DNA of 64,000 nucleotides from Ruminococcus sp. (GTDB taxonomy: Bacteria > Bacillota > Clostridia > Oscillospirales > Acutalibacteraceae). Position 1 is the first letter of the stretch. Every line of letters begins with the position of its first letter. Below the pieces are notes generated by a model. The model was given only the letters and a program-made list of their open reading frames with translations, did not search any database and was not told the DNA's origin. This document shows, piece after piece, positions 24,362 through 34,350 of the stretch. The position numbers and the translations under genes were made by a program. The stretch spans positions 186,001 to 250,000 of the forward strand of contig JAFRDE010000020.1 in the NCBI GenBank assembly GCA_017403985.1. Reading direction: 5' to 3'.

Positions 24362-26041
24362 TCAATTTGAATATTCAATAAACAATACTTTCTCCATATC
24401 AGCCATCAGTTTTTCTTCAATGGTTTCTGCCTGAAGTTTATCATTCGCTGTTACGCTGATATACATTTTTAACTTCGGTTCAGTGCCACTCGGACGGATT
24501 ACAACCGAACAATCCTTCAAATACAATTTGAGAACGTCCGATTTGGGCAAGCCGTATAGTCCTTTGGAATAGTCTTCTGCTTTGATAACAACATAATCAC
24601 CGATTCGATCGCTATGTGCGCGGAAGCCAGCCATAATCTCAGCCATTTTTTGCATTCCGGCAGAACCGGTAAATTCATAACTGTGCAGCGAATTCAGACA
24701 GTAGCCATATGTGCTGTAAATCTCATCCAGTTTTTCAATCAGTGTGATACCGTTGGTTTTATAATACGCAAACATCTCGCAAATCATAAAGGCGGCATTC
24801 ACGGCGTCCTTATCACGAACATATGAACCTGTCAGATAACCGTAGCTCTCTTCAAAACCGCAGATAAAATCATCAACACGACCCTCAGCTTCCAGTCTTC
24901 CGATTACTTCTCCGATAAACTTAAAGCCGGTAAGCACATTGATCGTATCAACTCCGTAATGCGCCGCGATTTTCTCAGCTAAATCCATCGTTACTATCGT
25001 CTTAATAAAAACGGGATGTTCAGGCATCTTATGATGCTTTATTCTTTGTGAGCATACGAAATCCAAAAGCAGTAAGCCGACTTCATTACCGGTGAGCAAT
25101 CTATACTCTTTTCCATCACGAACAGCGATACCGCAGCGATCGGCATCCGGGTCTGTCGCCAACAGCAATTCCGCTCCGACTCTTTTGCAATATTCCAATC
25201 CCAAACCCATTGCTTCTTGTATCTCGGGATTCGGATAAGGGCAGGTAGGGAATCTTCCATCGGGATTCTTCTGTTCCTCAACAAGCGTGATATTTGTAAA
25301 ACCGGATTCAGCTAAAGCTCTTGTGACGGGCTTTAAACCGGTACCATTCAAAGGGCTGTAACCGATGGCTATATCTCGATTGATAGCATCTCCAAATAAA
25401 ACGCTCTGTCGCTTCACTTCATTGATATAATCAGTTAAAACGTCATCCGCGATATAGGATATCAGACCGTCTTTTACGCCTTCGTCAAATACAATGGTCT
25501 TTATATCATCAAAAATGTCAACCTGATTGATTTTAGACAGAATAGCATCTGCAGCATTTGTCGTAATTTGGCAGCCGTCAGCGCCATACACCTTATATCC
25601 GTTATACTTGCTTGGGTTATGGCTTGCCGTGATCATAACACCCGCAGAAGCCCCCAGTTTTCTGATTGCATAGGATACGGTAGGTACAGGAAGTAATTCA
25701 GCCCAAATATATACTTTGATACCATTGGCAGCGAAAACGCCGGCTGCTGTTTTAGCAAACACGTCGCTTTTGATCCTGCTGTCATACCCGACAACAACAG
25801 ACACACTATCTAATGAATCCCTAAGATAATCAGATAAGCCCTGACTGGCTTTGGCAACCACATACTCGTTCATACGATTGGTACCAACACCGATCGTACC
25901 ACGCAAGCCGCCTGTACCGAATGCCAAATCACGATAAAAGGCGTCTTCTATCTCAGCTTCAGTCATGTTTTTTAACTCGCTCTGCAAATCTTCAATTTGC
26001 ACACGATTGACCCAGCGCAAGTATTCCTGCTTATAATCCAT
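24362..26041 (-). CDS. Phosphohexomutase (phosphoglucomutase/phosphomannomutase)
   Basis: A 559-residue alpha-D-phosphohexomutase. Seen: active-site serine loop TASHNPSKYNGYKVYG, metal-binding ATDPDADRCGIAV, sugar-binding CGFEESYGYL, and phosphate-binding RPSGTEPKLKMYISV. It converts mannose 6-phosphate or glucose 6-phosphate to the 1-phosphate. Next to ManC, mannose 1-phosphate supply is the likely role; the length is that of the PgcA/Pgm2 group, so glucose 1-phosphate for RfbA is also possible. Its start overlaps the manC stop by 11 bp. Confidence 0.95.
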   Translation of the reverse strand: MDYKQEYLRWVNRVQIEDLQSELKNMTEAEIEDAFYRDLAFGTGGLRGTIGVGTNRMNEYVVAKASQGLSDYLRDSLDSVSVVVGYDSRIKSDVFAKTAAGVFAANGIKVYIWAELLPVPTVSYAIRKLGASAGVMITASHNPSKYNGYKVYGADGCQITTNAADAILSKINQVDIFDDIKTIVFDEGVKDGLISYIADDVLTDYINEVKRQSVLFGDAINRDIAIGYSPLNGTGLKPVTRALAESGFTNITLVEEQKNPDGRFPTCPYPNPEIQEAMGLGLEYCKRVGAELLLATDPDADRCGIAVRDGKEYRLLTGNEVGLLLLDFVCSQRIKHHKMPEHPVFIKTIVTMDLAEKIAAHYGVDTINVLTGFKFIGEVIGRLEAEGRVDDFICGFEESYGYLTGSYVRDKDAVNAAFMICEMFAYYKTNGITLIEKLDEIYSTYGYCLNSLHSYEFTGSAGMQKMAEIMAGFRAHSDRIGDYVVIKAEDYSKGLYGLPKSDVLKLYLKDCSVVIRPSGTEPKLKMYISVTANDKLQAETIEEKLMADMEKVLFIEYSN

Positions 26042-27368
26042 TGTTTTCCCAATCCCAGTCTAATCTCTCGATATCTTCTTCTGTGAGCTCGTCACCCACC
26101 TGCACCTCAATAATGTGCAGCTCTGTATCCGCTTTGATAGCATGTTTCGTACCGGGTTTGATATACGCAGAATCTCCCCGCGCAATCAACGATACTTTTC
26201 CATCGATGATTATTTTTCCGGTACCGCCTACACATGTCCATATCTCTGAACGGTGAGCGTGTCTTTGGTATGAAATATGCTGTCCGGGGGTGATAATCAG
26301 ATGCTTTGTAAGGGAATTATTGCCATCCCCCTGAAAGCTGTAATCCAGAACTACATACTCACCCCATACGCGCTTTTCATACATAGGGCGCTGATCCGAT
26401 ACATAATCCTTCAGCTGATCGCTTTTCGCTTTATCTGCAACCAAAATACCGTCAGGTGTTGCGGCAATCGCAAGATTATTGACGCCGAGAGCAACCAACG
26501 GGATTTGAAGTTCATTAATGATATGTGTGTTTTCACAGTGAGCCGCTACGGCATTCCCCGCAACCTCTTCACTCATCGCTTCGGTCAAGGTGTTCCATGT
26601 TCCGAGATCTTTCCATTCACCGGAAAAACGAAGTACCTGAATATGCGATTCCTTCTCAACTACTGCATAATCAAATGAAATCTTGGTAAGATTCTCATAA
26701 TTGCTGAACAACTCCTGATAATTCGCTGTACCAAACACCTTTTCGGCAATAGCCAGCACATATTTCAGCTTGAACGCAAATACACCGGCATTCCACAAAG
26801 CACCTTGCTCAATATATTCCTGAGCTTTGGCTGCGTCGGGCTTTTCCTTGAAGGTACTAACCGTGCTGATTTCTTCTTTTGACTCTGGAATAATATATCC
26901 GTATTTTTCGCTGGGATAAGTCGGCTCAATGCCCATCAGAACCAGATTGGATTCGCCTTTTTCTGCGCGAGCATGCACTTTACTGAGCATGTGAAAATAG
27001 TCCGACTCAACATATGGATCGACGGGACAAACTACAACCGCTTCTTCTTCAGGTACACCCTTCACATCGTGAAGATACGCCGTAGCCAAAGCTATCGCCG
27101 GGAAAGTATCTCTTCGGCACGGCTCAATCGAGATACCGACTCTGTCGCCGAGTTGTGCATCAATGGCAGTCACTTGATTCTCAGAAGTCGCGATCGTAAC
27201 CGTTGCATCAGGATCCACTTCACAAATCATACGGTACATCCTCTGCACCATAGATTCATGTGTTCCGTCTGCCTTTTTGAAAATTTTCAAAAACTGTTTT
27301 GAGCGGACTTCATTTGATAACGGCCAAAGCCGTTTTCCCGAACCGCCTGATAATAAAATGATATTCAA
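26031..27368 (-). CDS. manC: Mannose-1-phosphate guanylyltransferase with mannose-6-phosphate isomerase-like cupin
   Basis: This protein makes GDP-mannose from mannose 1-phosphate and GTP. N-terminal motif LSGGSGKRLWPLS, then VVCPVDPYVES and FKEKPDAAKA; the C-terminal cupin (about the last 110 residues, HISYQRHAHRSEIW, KPGTKHAIKA) matches the type II isomerase domain. The TTG at 27368 is chosen as start because GGAGGA lies 9 bp before it; the upstream TTG at 27377 abuts the ribosome site. About 445 residues. Confidence 0.94.
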   Translation of the reverse strand: MNIILLSGGSGKRLWPLSNEVRSKQFLKIFKKADGTHESMVQRMYRMICEVDPDATVTIATSENQVTAIDAQLGDRVGISIEPCRRDTFPAIALATAYLHDVKGVPEEEAVVVCPVDPYVESDYFHMLSKVHARAEKGESNLVLMGIEPTYPSEKYGYIIPESKEEISTVSTFKEKPDAAKAQEYIEQGALWNAGVFAFKLKYVLAIAEKVFGTANYQELFSNYENLTKISFDYAVVEKESHIQVLRFSGEWKDLGTWNTLTEAMSEEVAGNAVAAHCENTHIINELQIPLVALGVNNLAIAATPDGILVADKAKSDQLKDYVSDQRPMYEKRVWGEYVVLDYSFQGDGNNSLTKHLIITPGQHISYQRHAHRSEIWTCVGGTGKIIIDGKVSLIARGDSAYIKPGTKHAIKADTELHIIEVQVGDELTEEDIERLDWDWENNGL

Positions 27369-27412
27369 GTACTGCAATCCTCCAATAAAAAGCTAAATCA
27401 TATTGTTGCGGG

Positions 27413-28516
27413 TTATTCTTCGATATGATTCTCTAATTGCTCAATCAATTCATTCGCAATATATCCCCAAGACATTTTTTCTTTGCTCTCCTGCATTAAC
27501 TTCTTTTGTTCCTCAAACAGTCTCGGATCCTCTACGAATTGAATCATTTTTTCTTTTAAATCTTCAGCGTCACCCGGTTTTGCAAAAACTCCCACTTCAC
27601 CGTTAAACAGCTGCTCACGAATACCGCCGGTATCTGTGACCAGAATGGGCGTTTCATAATTGTATGCCATTCCGATAACGCCGGACTGTGTAGCGTCTAT
27701 GTAAGGCAACACCACAACCGTGTTCGGCTTGGAGAAAAGATAAGCGATCTCCTCATCGGTGATGTACTTATTCATAACAGTGACATTCTTCAACGCAGCA
27801 TATTCTTCTTCATATTCAGTAAAGTCACCGGAACCCGCCACCGTTAGCTGAACGTCCGGGTATTGCTTCTGCAACTCTCCAAACGCTTTTGATAACACGT
27901 GGAGTCCTTTATACTTTTCAATACGCCCGAAGTTTAAGAAGTTGATTTTACCGTTCAATTCTTCTTGACTGAAGCTGCCGGTAAACTCAGGATATTTCAT
28001 CAAACCGTGGCGCATATAGAAAATGTTGTTTTGGGACTTATGGTAATCCTTTTCGACAATAGGGATAAACTGCTCTGACAACACCATAATATTGTCCGCT
28101 TGTCCCATTAAGTCTTTCACATATTGGCTGACACTCTCGTTAGCACCCGAATGAGGAATTACATCATGCAGAATCATGATGTTTTCTTTAACTTTAAAAA
28201 ACTTCTCAACTATCAAGTTGCGCTTTACGGGATTGGTATACAGCGCAAAGTCAAAACGCATTTTTGAAAACTTGGAACGGATTTTTAGTCCATTCAAAAG
28301 ATTTTCAACGTACTTGTTACTGTGAACCTTCCAAATATACAAACATTCTGGTGAAAACGAAGTCTTCCAATCTTCAAGATTCTCTATCTGTTCAGATATG
28401 ATAGCGCATACGCCGACACCGTTTTCCTGTAATCCCTGTGCGATATTCAACGATAAGACAGGACCGCTTTCAGTATTAAAAAACGTTTCGATCAAAATGT
28501 TCAAATTATTGCTCAT
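27413..28516 (-). CDS. Glycosyltransferase family 4
   Basis: About 367 residues with GT-B fold signatures: LNFGRIEKYKGLHVLSKAFG (in part) and the C-terminal PYIDATQSGVIGMAYNYETPILVTDTGG, which replaces the classic EPFGL block, and FAKPGDAEDLKEKM. It is a cytoplasmic sugar transferase of the polysaccharide pathway. The second ATG (28516) has AAGGA at good distance; the first at 28525 abuts it. Donor and acceptor are unknown, though its place near manC makes mannose a fair guess. Confidence 0.88.
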   Translation of the reverse strand: MSNNLNILIETFFNTESGPVLSLNIAQGLQENGVGVCAIISEQIENLEDWKTSFSPECLYIWKVHSNKYVENLLNGLKIRSKFSKMRFDFALYTNPVKRNLIVEKFFKVKENIMILHDVIPHSGANESVSQYVKDLMGQADNIMVLSEQFIPIVEKDYHKSQNNIFYMRHGLMKYPEFTGSFSQEELNGKINFLNFGRIEKYKGLHVLSKAFGELQKQYPDVQLTVAGSGDFTEYEEEYAALKNVTVMNKYITDEEIAYLFSKPNTVVVLPYIDATQSGVIGMAYNYETPILVTDTGGIREQLFNGEVGVFAKPGDAEDLKEKMIQFVEDPRLFEEQKKLMQESKEKMSWGYIANELIEQLENHIEE

Positions 28517-28614
28517 ATTATTCATCCTTATAGGTTAAGAATAAACTCTTGTTATTCAAAAAAGTATACAGGGTAGGACCTTTTTCAACATACATCATTA
28601 TTACAAACGTTTTA

Positions 28615-29166
28615 TCAGATTTGAGATGCAGGAATACCAACAACAGTTTTTCCTGATTCGTTTACCGACTTAACAACTACTGCGTTAGCACCAATAATCG
28701 TATTATCAGCAATATAAACATCCCCGATTACTGTGGCACCATATCCTACTTCAACGTTTTTCCCAAGTACTGGGTATACATCTAATGTGCCTTTATTCCC
28801 TATACAATTACCGCCATGTAAAATACAATTTTCTCCCACTTTTACATCCGGATGTACTACTATCCCACCACAATGCCAAATCGTCAAACCTTTTTCAAAA
28901 CTATTTGGATAAATCTCAATACCTATTTTTCTGCCGAGCCTATTCTTTCTTCCTTCATAAAACCAAAACAAATAGGTATGTAATCGACTGCGTTCGGAAT
29001 TATTCAAATGATACTCGCTTTTTCTGAGTAATTTTAGGTATTTCTTTAGTACAATACCGCTATATGAACTAAATCTATCAACCATCCTATGTTTTAGACT
29101 ATTGGGAGAATACCAACTGTTATCGAAATCAATATATGCTTTTAAATCTTCTTTTGTTTTTATCAT
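28615..29166 (-). CDS. Serine O-acetyltransferase-like protein
   Basis: A 183-residue protein: helical N-terminal half (LRKSEYHLNNSERSRLHTYL), then the beta-helix with IGIEIYPNSFEKGLTIWHCGG, shown in part, VGENCILHGGNCIGNKG, GATVIGDVYIADNTIIGANAVVVKSV. The His in IWHCGG corresponds to the catalytic His of CysE. GGTGAT precedes the ATG at 29166. It is one of several beta-helix acetyltransferase proteins in the operon and probably modifies a sugar. Confidence 0.83.
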   Translation of the reverse strand: MIKTKEDLKAYIDFDNSWYSPNSLKHRMVDRFSSYSGIVLKKYLKLLRKSEYHLNNSERSRLHTYLFWFYEGRKNRLGRKIGIEIYPNSFEKGLTIWHCGGIVVHPDVKVGENCILHGGNCIGNKGTLDVYPVLGKNVEVGYGATVIGDVYIADNTIIGANAVVVKSVNESGKTVVGIPASQI

Positions 29167-29172
29167 CAATAA

Positions 29173-30177
29173 TCACCGTAAACTAATTAATCTTTGATAT
29201 ATTCTAACAAAAAAATAGTTTTTAGTTTTATAAGCCATTTGTAATTTTAGCGGAATTATATCACTCAAATAAGCAAGAGAATCGATAAAAGCTTGTTTAT
29301 GCATTATTCTGTTGTTATATCTGATTTTCTCAAAATAAGACATTTTGTTTTGCTTATTGAAAGTATTGTTCATCACATCACAGTATTTATAGTATACGGT
29401 ACTATGATACTGTTTCAAAGAAAGTGAATCTGTAATACCCCATTTTCCCATATAATGCTTCAAAACACCTAAATAGTATTCTTCAATTGCAAGCAATTCT
29501 TTCCTGAACTTCTTATTAAGTGATTCGGTGTTTACATCAAGATAAGTATAGTTTGCAGCGTTAATCACACATATTTCTGTATCGCAGACTGAATCCAGGT
29601 ATTCAAGATTAAAAATGATATCCTCAGCTAAACTAAGTGATTCTATCATTCTAACATTATTCCTTCGAAGAACAGAAACATCAAACAGATGAAGACAGGG
29701 ACTTTGTGCTAAAACCTTGTCTGACAAATCAAAATAATCATCTCTGTTTTTCAATGAATATTCTTCGCTTTCAGAATACACATATTTTGTGTTGTTCTGA
29801 GAATTACATTCAAATCCACACCAAATATGTCCTACATCTGGATATTTTTCTCTTGCCTCTATAAAATCAGAAACATAATTTGGAGTTACCTGATCATCAC
29901 TATCAATAAAAACAAGATACTTTCCGTTAGCGAAGTCAATTCCCAGGTTGCGAGCGCAAGATACGCCGCCATTAGGTTTATGAATTACAAAAACTGGGAA
30001 CCTTTTGGCTGATTGTGCAACCACATCACAAATCTGGGCGCTGGTATCAGTAGAACCATCATCAACCAATATGACTTCGATATTTTGGTATTTCTGATTC
30101 AAAACGCTCTCAAAACAAGCTCGAAATCTTTCATTAGTATTAAATACTGGGATAACCACTGATACTAAGCCGGTCAT
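29173..30177 (-). CDS. Glycosyltransferase family 2
   Basis: A 334-residue GT-A enzyme: VSVVIPVFNTNERFRACFES, VILVDDGSTDTSAQICD, NGGVSCARNLGID and the metal-binding FIDSDDQVTPNYV. It lacks membrane segments except for a basic C-terminal tail and acts on the lipid-linked repeat at the inner membrane face. It overlaps the stop of the upstream GT2 by 4 bp (ATGA). Sugar specificity unknown. Confidence 0.92.
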   Translation of the reverse strand: MTGLVSVVIPVFNTNERFRACFESVLNQKYQNIEVILVDDGSTDTSAQICDVVAQSAKRFPVFVIHKPNGGVSCARNLGIDFANGKYLVFIDSDDQVTPNYVSDFIEAREKYPDVGHIWCGFECNSQNNTKYVYSESEEYSLKNRDDYFDLSDKVLAQSPCLHLFDVSVLRRNNVRMIESLSLAEDIIFNLEYLDSVCDTEICVINAANYTYLDVNTESLNKKFRKELLAIEEYYLGVLKHYMGKWGITDSLSLKQYHSTVYYKYCDVMNNTFNKQNKMSYFEKIRYNNRIMHKQAFIDSLAYLSDIIPLKLQMAYKTKNYFFVRIYQRLISLR

Positions 30178-31109
30178 CGGTTAAGTCTCCTTTTCCTATA
30201 CCAGTTGTAAATTGGATAGAATAGAAATGATAAATATTTTTTTACCGTTCGATTAGGCTTGTAATCAAAATAGATTTCCTTATACTTTCGAGTAATGTTT
30301 TTATCATCAAAAGCTCTGATATGTTCCATATACTCGATCCCCAATACTTTTAAATCAATCGGCAAGTATCTTTCTTTACAAAACCAGTACCTATCAATTA
30401 CTGCTTGATAAGCATCAACTTTCGTTTGTCTGTTTTGTGTATGTATAATACCTGAAGATCTAATAAGATAAAAGTATAGTTTTTCAGGGAAAAAGAATAC
30501 TCTGCCACTTAGGTAGAAAACTTTGTGAATGATATATTCGTCCTCGTGAATCTTTCCGACATCAAAACGCAAACTTTGAAATAGTCGCTTTTTATATAAC
30601 TTATTCCATGCAGGATGCACCCTCCATTCACGATGCATCGTTTCAAACAAAGTAACTTTTTCTGATATAAGCCCCAACGGCGGGAACGAATCCGGTTTAT
30701 TTATATCATTACCGTCGGAATCGACATTCAGAAAATCGCACACCACAAGATCCGCATCATTCGATTCGGCGCTGTCTAACAACCTTTCAACATATAAATC
30801 TGAAATTGTATCATCACTATCAACAAAGCATATCCATTCACTATCGCTACACGCCAACGCCCAGTCGATTCCGGAATTGCGTGCGGCGGACAAACCCCCG
30901 TTCATTTGGTGGATCACATAGACAGGAATCCCATACGTATCTTGAGAAGCAGCAAATTCATCACACATTATGCCGCTTGCATCTGTAGAACCGTCATCAA
31001 CAAGGATGATTTCTATATCTCTGAATTTCTGTCCCATAATACTTTCTAAGCAATTGCTTAGGTATTCTTCTACTTTGTAAATTGGCACTACTATCGAAAC
31101 CGATGCCAT
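30174..31109 (-). CDS. Glycosyltransferase family 2
   Basis: About 311 residues starting at the ATG at 31109, with GAGGAG upstream; an ATG at 31124 is less good. GT-A motifs: VSIVVPIYKVEEYLSNCLES, ILVDDGSTDASGIMCDE, NGGLSAARNSGID, CFVDSDDTISDLYV, and the HPAWNKLYKKRLF and KIHEDEYIIHKVF acceptor-side blocks common to capsule GT2s. It is coupled to the following GT2 and lies right after the pyruvyltransferase-like gene. Confidence 0.92.
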   Translation of the reverse strand: MASVSIVVPIYKVEEYLSNCLESIMGQKFRDIEIILVDDGSTDASGIMCDEFAASQDTYGIPVYVIHQMNGGLSAARNSGIDWALACSDSEWICFVDSDDTISDLYVERLLDSAESNDADLVVCDFLNVDSDGNDINKPDSFPPLGLISEKVTLFETMHREWRVHPAWNKLYKKRLFQSLRFDVGKIHEDEYIIHKVFYLSGRVFFFPEKLYFYLIRSSGIIHTQNRQTKVDAYQAVIDRYWFCKERYLPIDLKVLGIEYMEHIRAFDDKNITRKYKEIYFDYKPNRTVKKYLSFLFYPIYNWYRKRRLNR

Positions 31110-31120
31110 AATACAACTCC

Positions 31121-32170
31121 TCAATCATTTACGATATCAGTAATATACTTCTTCAATTCTGCATAATACGGTTGCAAATTAGTATTATCATAATAAAATC
31201 GCCGATTAGGAATCTTGTTGACAAGTTGTATAAGACTTTCTTCCTTTTCAGCAAGGATTATATACTCAAGGTGCTTAATCCACTCATAAGACCCTTTAAC
31301 CTTATGGCTTTTACTATTAATCACAATACAGGGCGTCCCTGTAATCGCGCAAAAAATCATCCCATGCAATCTGTCAGTTACAACAAGCTCGGAGGAAATA
31401 AACTCGTTAAGCTTTTCCGTGATTGCCTCATTGCGCTTTTCGATAGGAATATAATCCATTCCATCAATATCCGTGATTTTTACATTTCCATTAAAAATAC
31501 TCTCGGCTTCACTTTTATATCTTTCATATTCTTCAGGCTTTAATGTCTTTTCTTTATCGTTTCTAAAACAAATAAGACAACCGTTTCGTGGTTGTTCTTT
31601 TTTGCTCTTATCTTTAGATAAAACTATATCCGGCATTAATACAACATCGTTATACAGATGACAAACTAAGTCAAAGGAAATCCTTTCACGAGCACAGAAT
31701 TTTATATGTTGATGGCTGTTGAATACTTCCACAGATCTTTTTAACCTATTTTGTCCTTCCGGCGTATTATTATAATAAAAAGTATTGGGAAAACATAGGA
31801 TTCTTGAGTCAGGAATCTTTACGATGATTCTTCTGAACATATCATCTAATTCCGGCCAAAGCGTTCCAAAATAACCTCCACCATGAACAAGAATATTTCT
31901 TTCGTTTAATATACTAATTGAATGAATTTTTTCAAGCATCAGCAAATCAACAACTGTAACTTCAATATACTTAATATTCATTTCTACCAATAATTCAGTC
32001 GTTACCTTTGCGATCGCTTGATCCCCAATATTTCCATGAACTGGTGTCATAATGAATAGTAATGTTTTTTTATCAGATAACTGTATTCTTTTTTTTAGTT
32101 CAAAAATATTCTTCCATAGGGTTTTCCATTCATAGAATCTTCCATGAATTCGTCGTAAGCCGCTTAGCAC
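31121..32170 (-). CDS. Polysaccharide pyruvyl transferase family protein
   Basis: A GTG at 32168-32170 is chosen as start: GGAGG lies 7 bp upstream and the codon sits at the very end of the wzt gene (7-bp overlap, GTGCTAA). Upstream ATGs at 32224 and 32212 lie deep inside wzt. The 349-residue protein shows TPVHGNIGDQAIA, ILVHGGGYFGTLWPE, PNTFYY, the VVTDRLHGMIFCAITGTPC block and NSKSHKVKG, all typical of the CsaB/EpsO family. Such proteins add pyruvate ketals to sugars from phosphoenolpyruvate. Confidence 0.88.
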   Translation of the reverse strand: MLSGLRRIHGRFYEWKTLWKNIFELKKRIQLSDKKTLLFIMTPVHGNIGDQAIAKVTTELLVEMNIKYIEVTVVDLLMLEKIHSISILNERNILVHGGGYFGTLWPELDDMFRRIIVKIPDSRILCFPNTFYYNNTPEGQNRLKRSVEVFNSHQHIKFCARERISFDLVCHLYNDVVLMPDIVLSKDKSKKEQPRNGCLICFRNDKEKTLKPEEYERYKSEAESIFNGNVKITDIDGMDYIPIEKRNEAITEKLNEFISSELVVTDRLHGMIFCAITGTPCIVINSKSHKVKGSYEWIKHLEYIILAEKEESLIQLVNKIPNRRFYYDNTNLQPYYAELKKYITDIVND

Positions 32171-33441
32171 TCGGAAACCTCCAAATCTCCATTTGTCACA
32201 TTGCCCCACCATCGTGAGTTCCATGGCATTCCGTGATTAAAATCTGCATCTGCTTTTATCGTTATTTCTGCTATATCCCTAAGCACATCAAGATTATTAT
32301 CCACATTCATTGATCCTACTTCATATAACACAAAGGTAAATGTATACTTGCCGGGAACAACATTACCTGTATCCATTTCAAGAGAATAAGAGCTTTTTTG
32401 TCTTCCTTCTAATCCAATGGTATTATGGGTTGACGACATTGTTACAACATTACCACTCGCTGATTTCATTATAATCCGTAACAAAAAGTCATAATGCTTA
32501 TTACTCCTGTTTTCAACATCGATTTGAAACTTCATATTGTTGCCAAATGCCATAATCCCGGTGGAATTATTCATATCTATTCTAGTTATTACCGGAACGT
32601 TTGGTGCAGATAATTCTCTGATCTCATCAGTCACAATTATTTCTTTTTCAAAATTATGTTTTCGTCCAAGATAAAGATTGATTGCTTCCTCAACATCGCC
32701 GTCAAACACTACTTGTCCATGACTCAATACAATACATCTCTCACACAATTGTCTGATTGTGTTCATATTATGTGATACATAAAGGATAGTTCTTCCTTCT
32801 TTAGCAGATACCTGATTCATTTTCTCCAAACACTTATTCTGGAACGCCATATCGCCGACAGCCAAAACCTCATCCATAATCATAATCTCAGAATCCAGAT
32901 GTGCCGCAACAGAGAACGCCAATTTAACATACATGCCGGAAGAATAGCGCTTCACAGGCGTATCAATAAACTGACGACACTCAGAAAAATCGATGATTTG
33001 CTCCATTTTTGAATCGATTTCTGCCTTCGTCATGCCGAGAATAGCGCCGTTCATATAGATATTTTCACGTCCGCTCAGTTCAGGATGGAAGCCTGTACCG
33101 ACCTCCAACATAGAAGCGATACGTCCGTTCATCTCAATCGAACCAGTGCTGGGGGCGGTGATTTGTGAGATCAGCTTCAGCAGCGTACTTTTACCGGCGC
33201 CGTTATGTCCGATAATACCGACACGCTCTCCTTCGTTTACAGTGATATTGATATCACGCAGGGCATAGAATTCCTCGCCAGTATGTGCCTCTGCTTTACT
33301 GTTAACTACTTTTGTGGGATCCTCAAGCCCCTTTCGTGCAGCTCTTCGGCGCTGCAACTCATCACGCAGAGTCGTACCGCCGATCATGCCTAACCGGTAT
33401 TTTTTTGAAACATCTTTTATTATCAGAATTTCATTACTCAT
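32164..33441 (-). CDS. wzt: Polysaccharide ABC transporter ATP-binding protein with C-terminal Wzt domain
   Basis: A 425-residue protein. ATPase part: Walker A GHNGAGKSTLL, signature YSSGMYVKLAF, Walker B IMIMDEVLAVGD, H-loop LYVSHNMNTI. An N-terminal extension carries the LGMIGG-type region seen in TagH/Wzt. The last 150 residues form a beta-rich Wzt carbohydrate-binding domain (INMNNSTGIMAFGNNMKFQI in part, VVPGKYTFTF). With the permease at 33469-34329 it exports the finished or partly finished glycan. In known systems the C-terminal domain recognises a terminal modification. Confidence 0.95.
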   Translation of the reverse strand: MSNEILIIKDVSKKYRLGMIGGTTLRDELQRRRAARKGLEDPTKVVNSKAEAHTGEEFYALRDINITVNEGERVGIIGHNGAGKSTLLKLISQITAPSTGSIEMNGRIASMLEVGTGFHPELSGRENIYMNGAILGMTKAEIDSKMEQIIDFSECRQFIDTPVKRYSSGMYVKLAFSVAAHLDSEIMIMDEVLAVGDMAFQNKCLEKMNQVSAKEGRTILYVSHNMNTIRQLCERCIVLSHGQVVFDGDVEEAINLYLGRKHNFEKEIIVTDEIRELSAPNVPVITRIDMNNSTGIMAFGNNMKFQIDVENRSNKHYDFLLRIIMKSASGNVVTMSSTHNTIGLEGRQKSSYSLEMDTGNVVPGKYTFTFVLYEVGSMNVDNNLDVLRDIAEITIKADADFNHGMPWNSRWWGNVTNGDLEVSEC

Positions 33442-33468
33442 GATTTTTCTCCATATTTGGGATAATTA

Positions 33469-34329
33469 TCAAACCGTATCCATAAATGTCCGTTCAACCT
33501 TATTGAACTTAAAGATACCAATCAAAGTGAGTATGATTGTAACGATCAAACTGACAATAATCGCGGGAGGATCAATGCTCCCCGCCTCGGGTCCCAAAAA
33601 GCCATATCTGGCTAATTCTATCACAGGTGTCATTGGATTAAAACGAGCGATCCAATAAAGGGGACCTGTGCCGAAAAGCTTCAAAGAATACGCAACCGGA
33701 GTTCCGTACATCCACAGGGACACACCAAATCCCACTAAGAATTGTAAATCACGGTATTTGGTCGTTAATGATGAGATAATTATTCCGACGCCAAAACCAA
33801 GCGCTGCCATTTCGACAACCAAAAGCGGGTATGCCAGCGCCCAAAGATTGATTTTGATAGAGTATCCGGGAATAAACAAATAAATCACCAAGAATACGAT
33901 AAACATAACAAATTGGATGCCAAAACTGATAAGCTGACTTAAAACCGTCGAAATAGGCATACACAGTCTGGGGAAATAAACCTTGCCCATTGTCCCGCTG
34001 TTCGCGATAAATGTATTTGACGTGTTTGTCAAACAGCCGGCAAAGTAACCCCATGTAATATTTCCGCACATATAAAAGAGAAACGTCGGTACGGCACCGC
34101 AGTCCGCTAATCCCGCCACATTACCAAAAACAAAGGTAAAGACAACTGTTGTCAACAGCGGCTGAATCACCGCCCAAGCGGGACCTAAAATCGTTTGCTT
34201 ATACTGAGATACAAATGTCCTTTTTACTAAAAGGAATATCAGATCCCGATATTTCATAACCTCTCTGAGATTCAGTCTTAAGCCCTTTTCCTCAGCCGAT
34301 ATTTTCTTGTAATACTTTGATTGCTCCAT
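33469..34329 (-). CDS. wzm: Polysaccharide ABC transporter permease
   Basis: A 286-residue ABC-2 type permease of the Wzm/TagG family. Six predicted membrane segments follow a cytoplasmic start; GPAWAVIQPLLTTVVFTFVFG and the cytoplasmic QYKQTILG loop are typical. It sits 27 bp upstream of wzt, the normal pair order. It moves undecaprenyl-linked glycan across the membrane. Its presence together with an EpsG-like protein and without a Wzx flippase is unusual. Confidence 0.95.
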   Translation of the reverse strand: MEQSKYYKKISAEEKGLRLNLREVMKYRDLIFLLVKRTFVSQYKQTILGPAWAVIQPLLTTVVFTFVFGNVAGLADCGAVPTFLFYMCGNITWGYFAGCLTNTSNTFIANSGTMGKVYFPRLCMPISTVLSQLISFGIQFVMFIVFLVIYLFIPGYSIKINLWALAYPLLVVEMAALGFGVGIIISSLTTKYRDLQFLVGFGVSLWMYGTPVAYSLKLFGTGPLYWIARFNPMTPVIELARYGFLGPEAGSIDPPAIIVSLIVTIILTLIGIFKFNKVERTFMDTV

Positions 34330-34350
34330 ATTGCACCTTGTTTAGTTCGA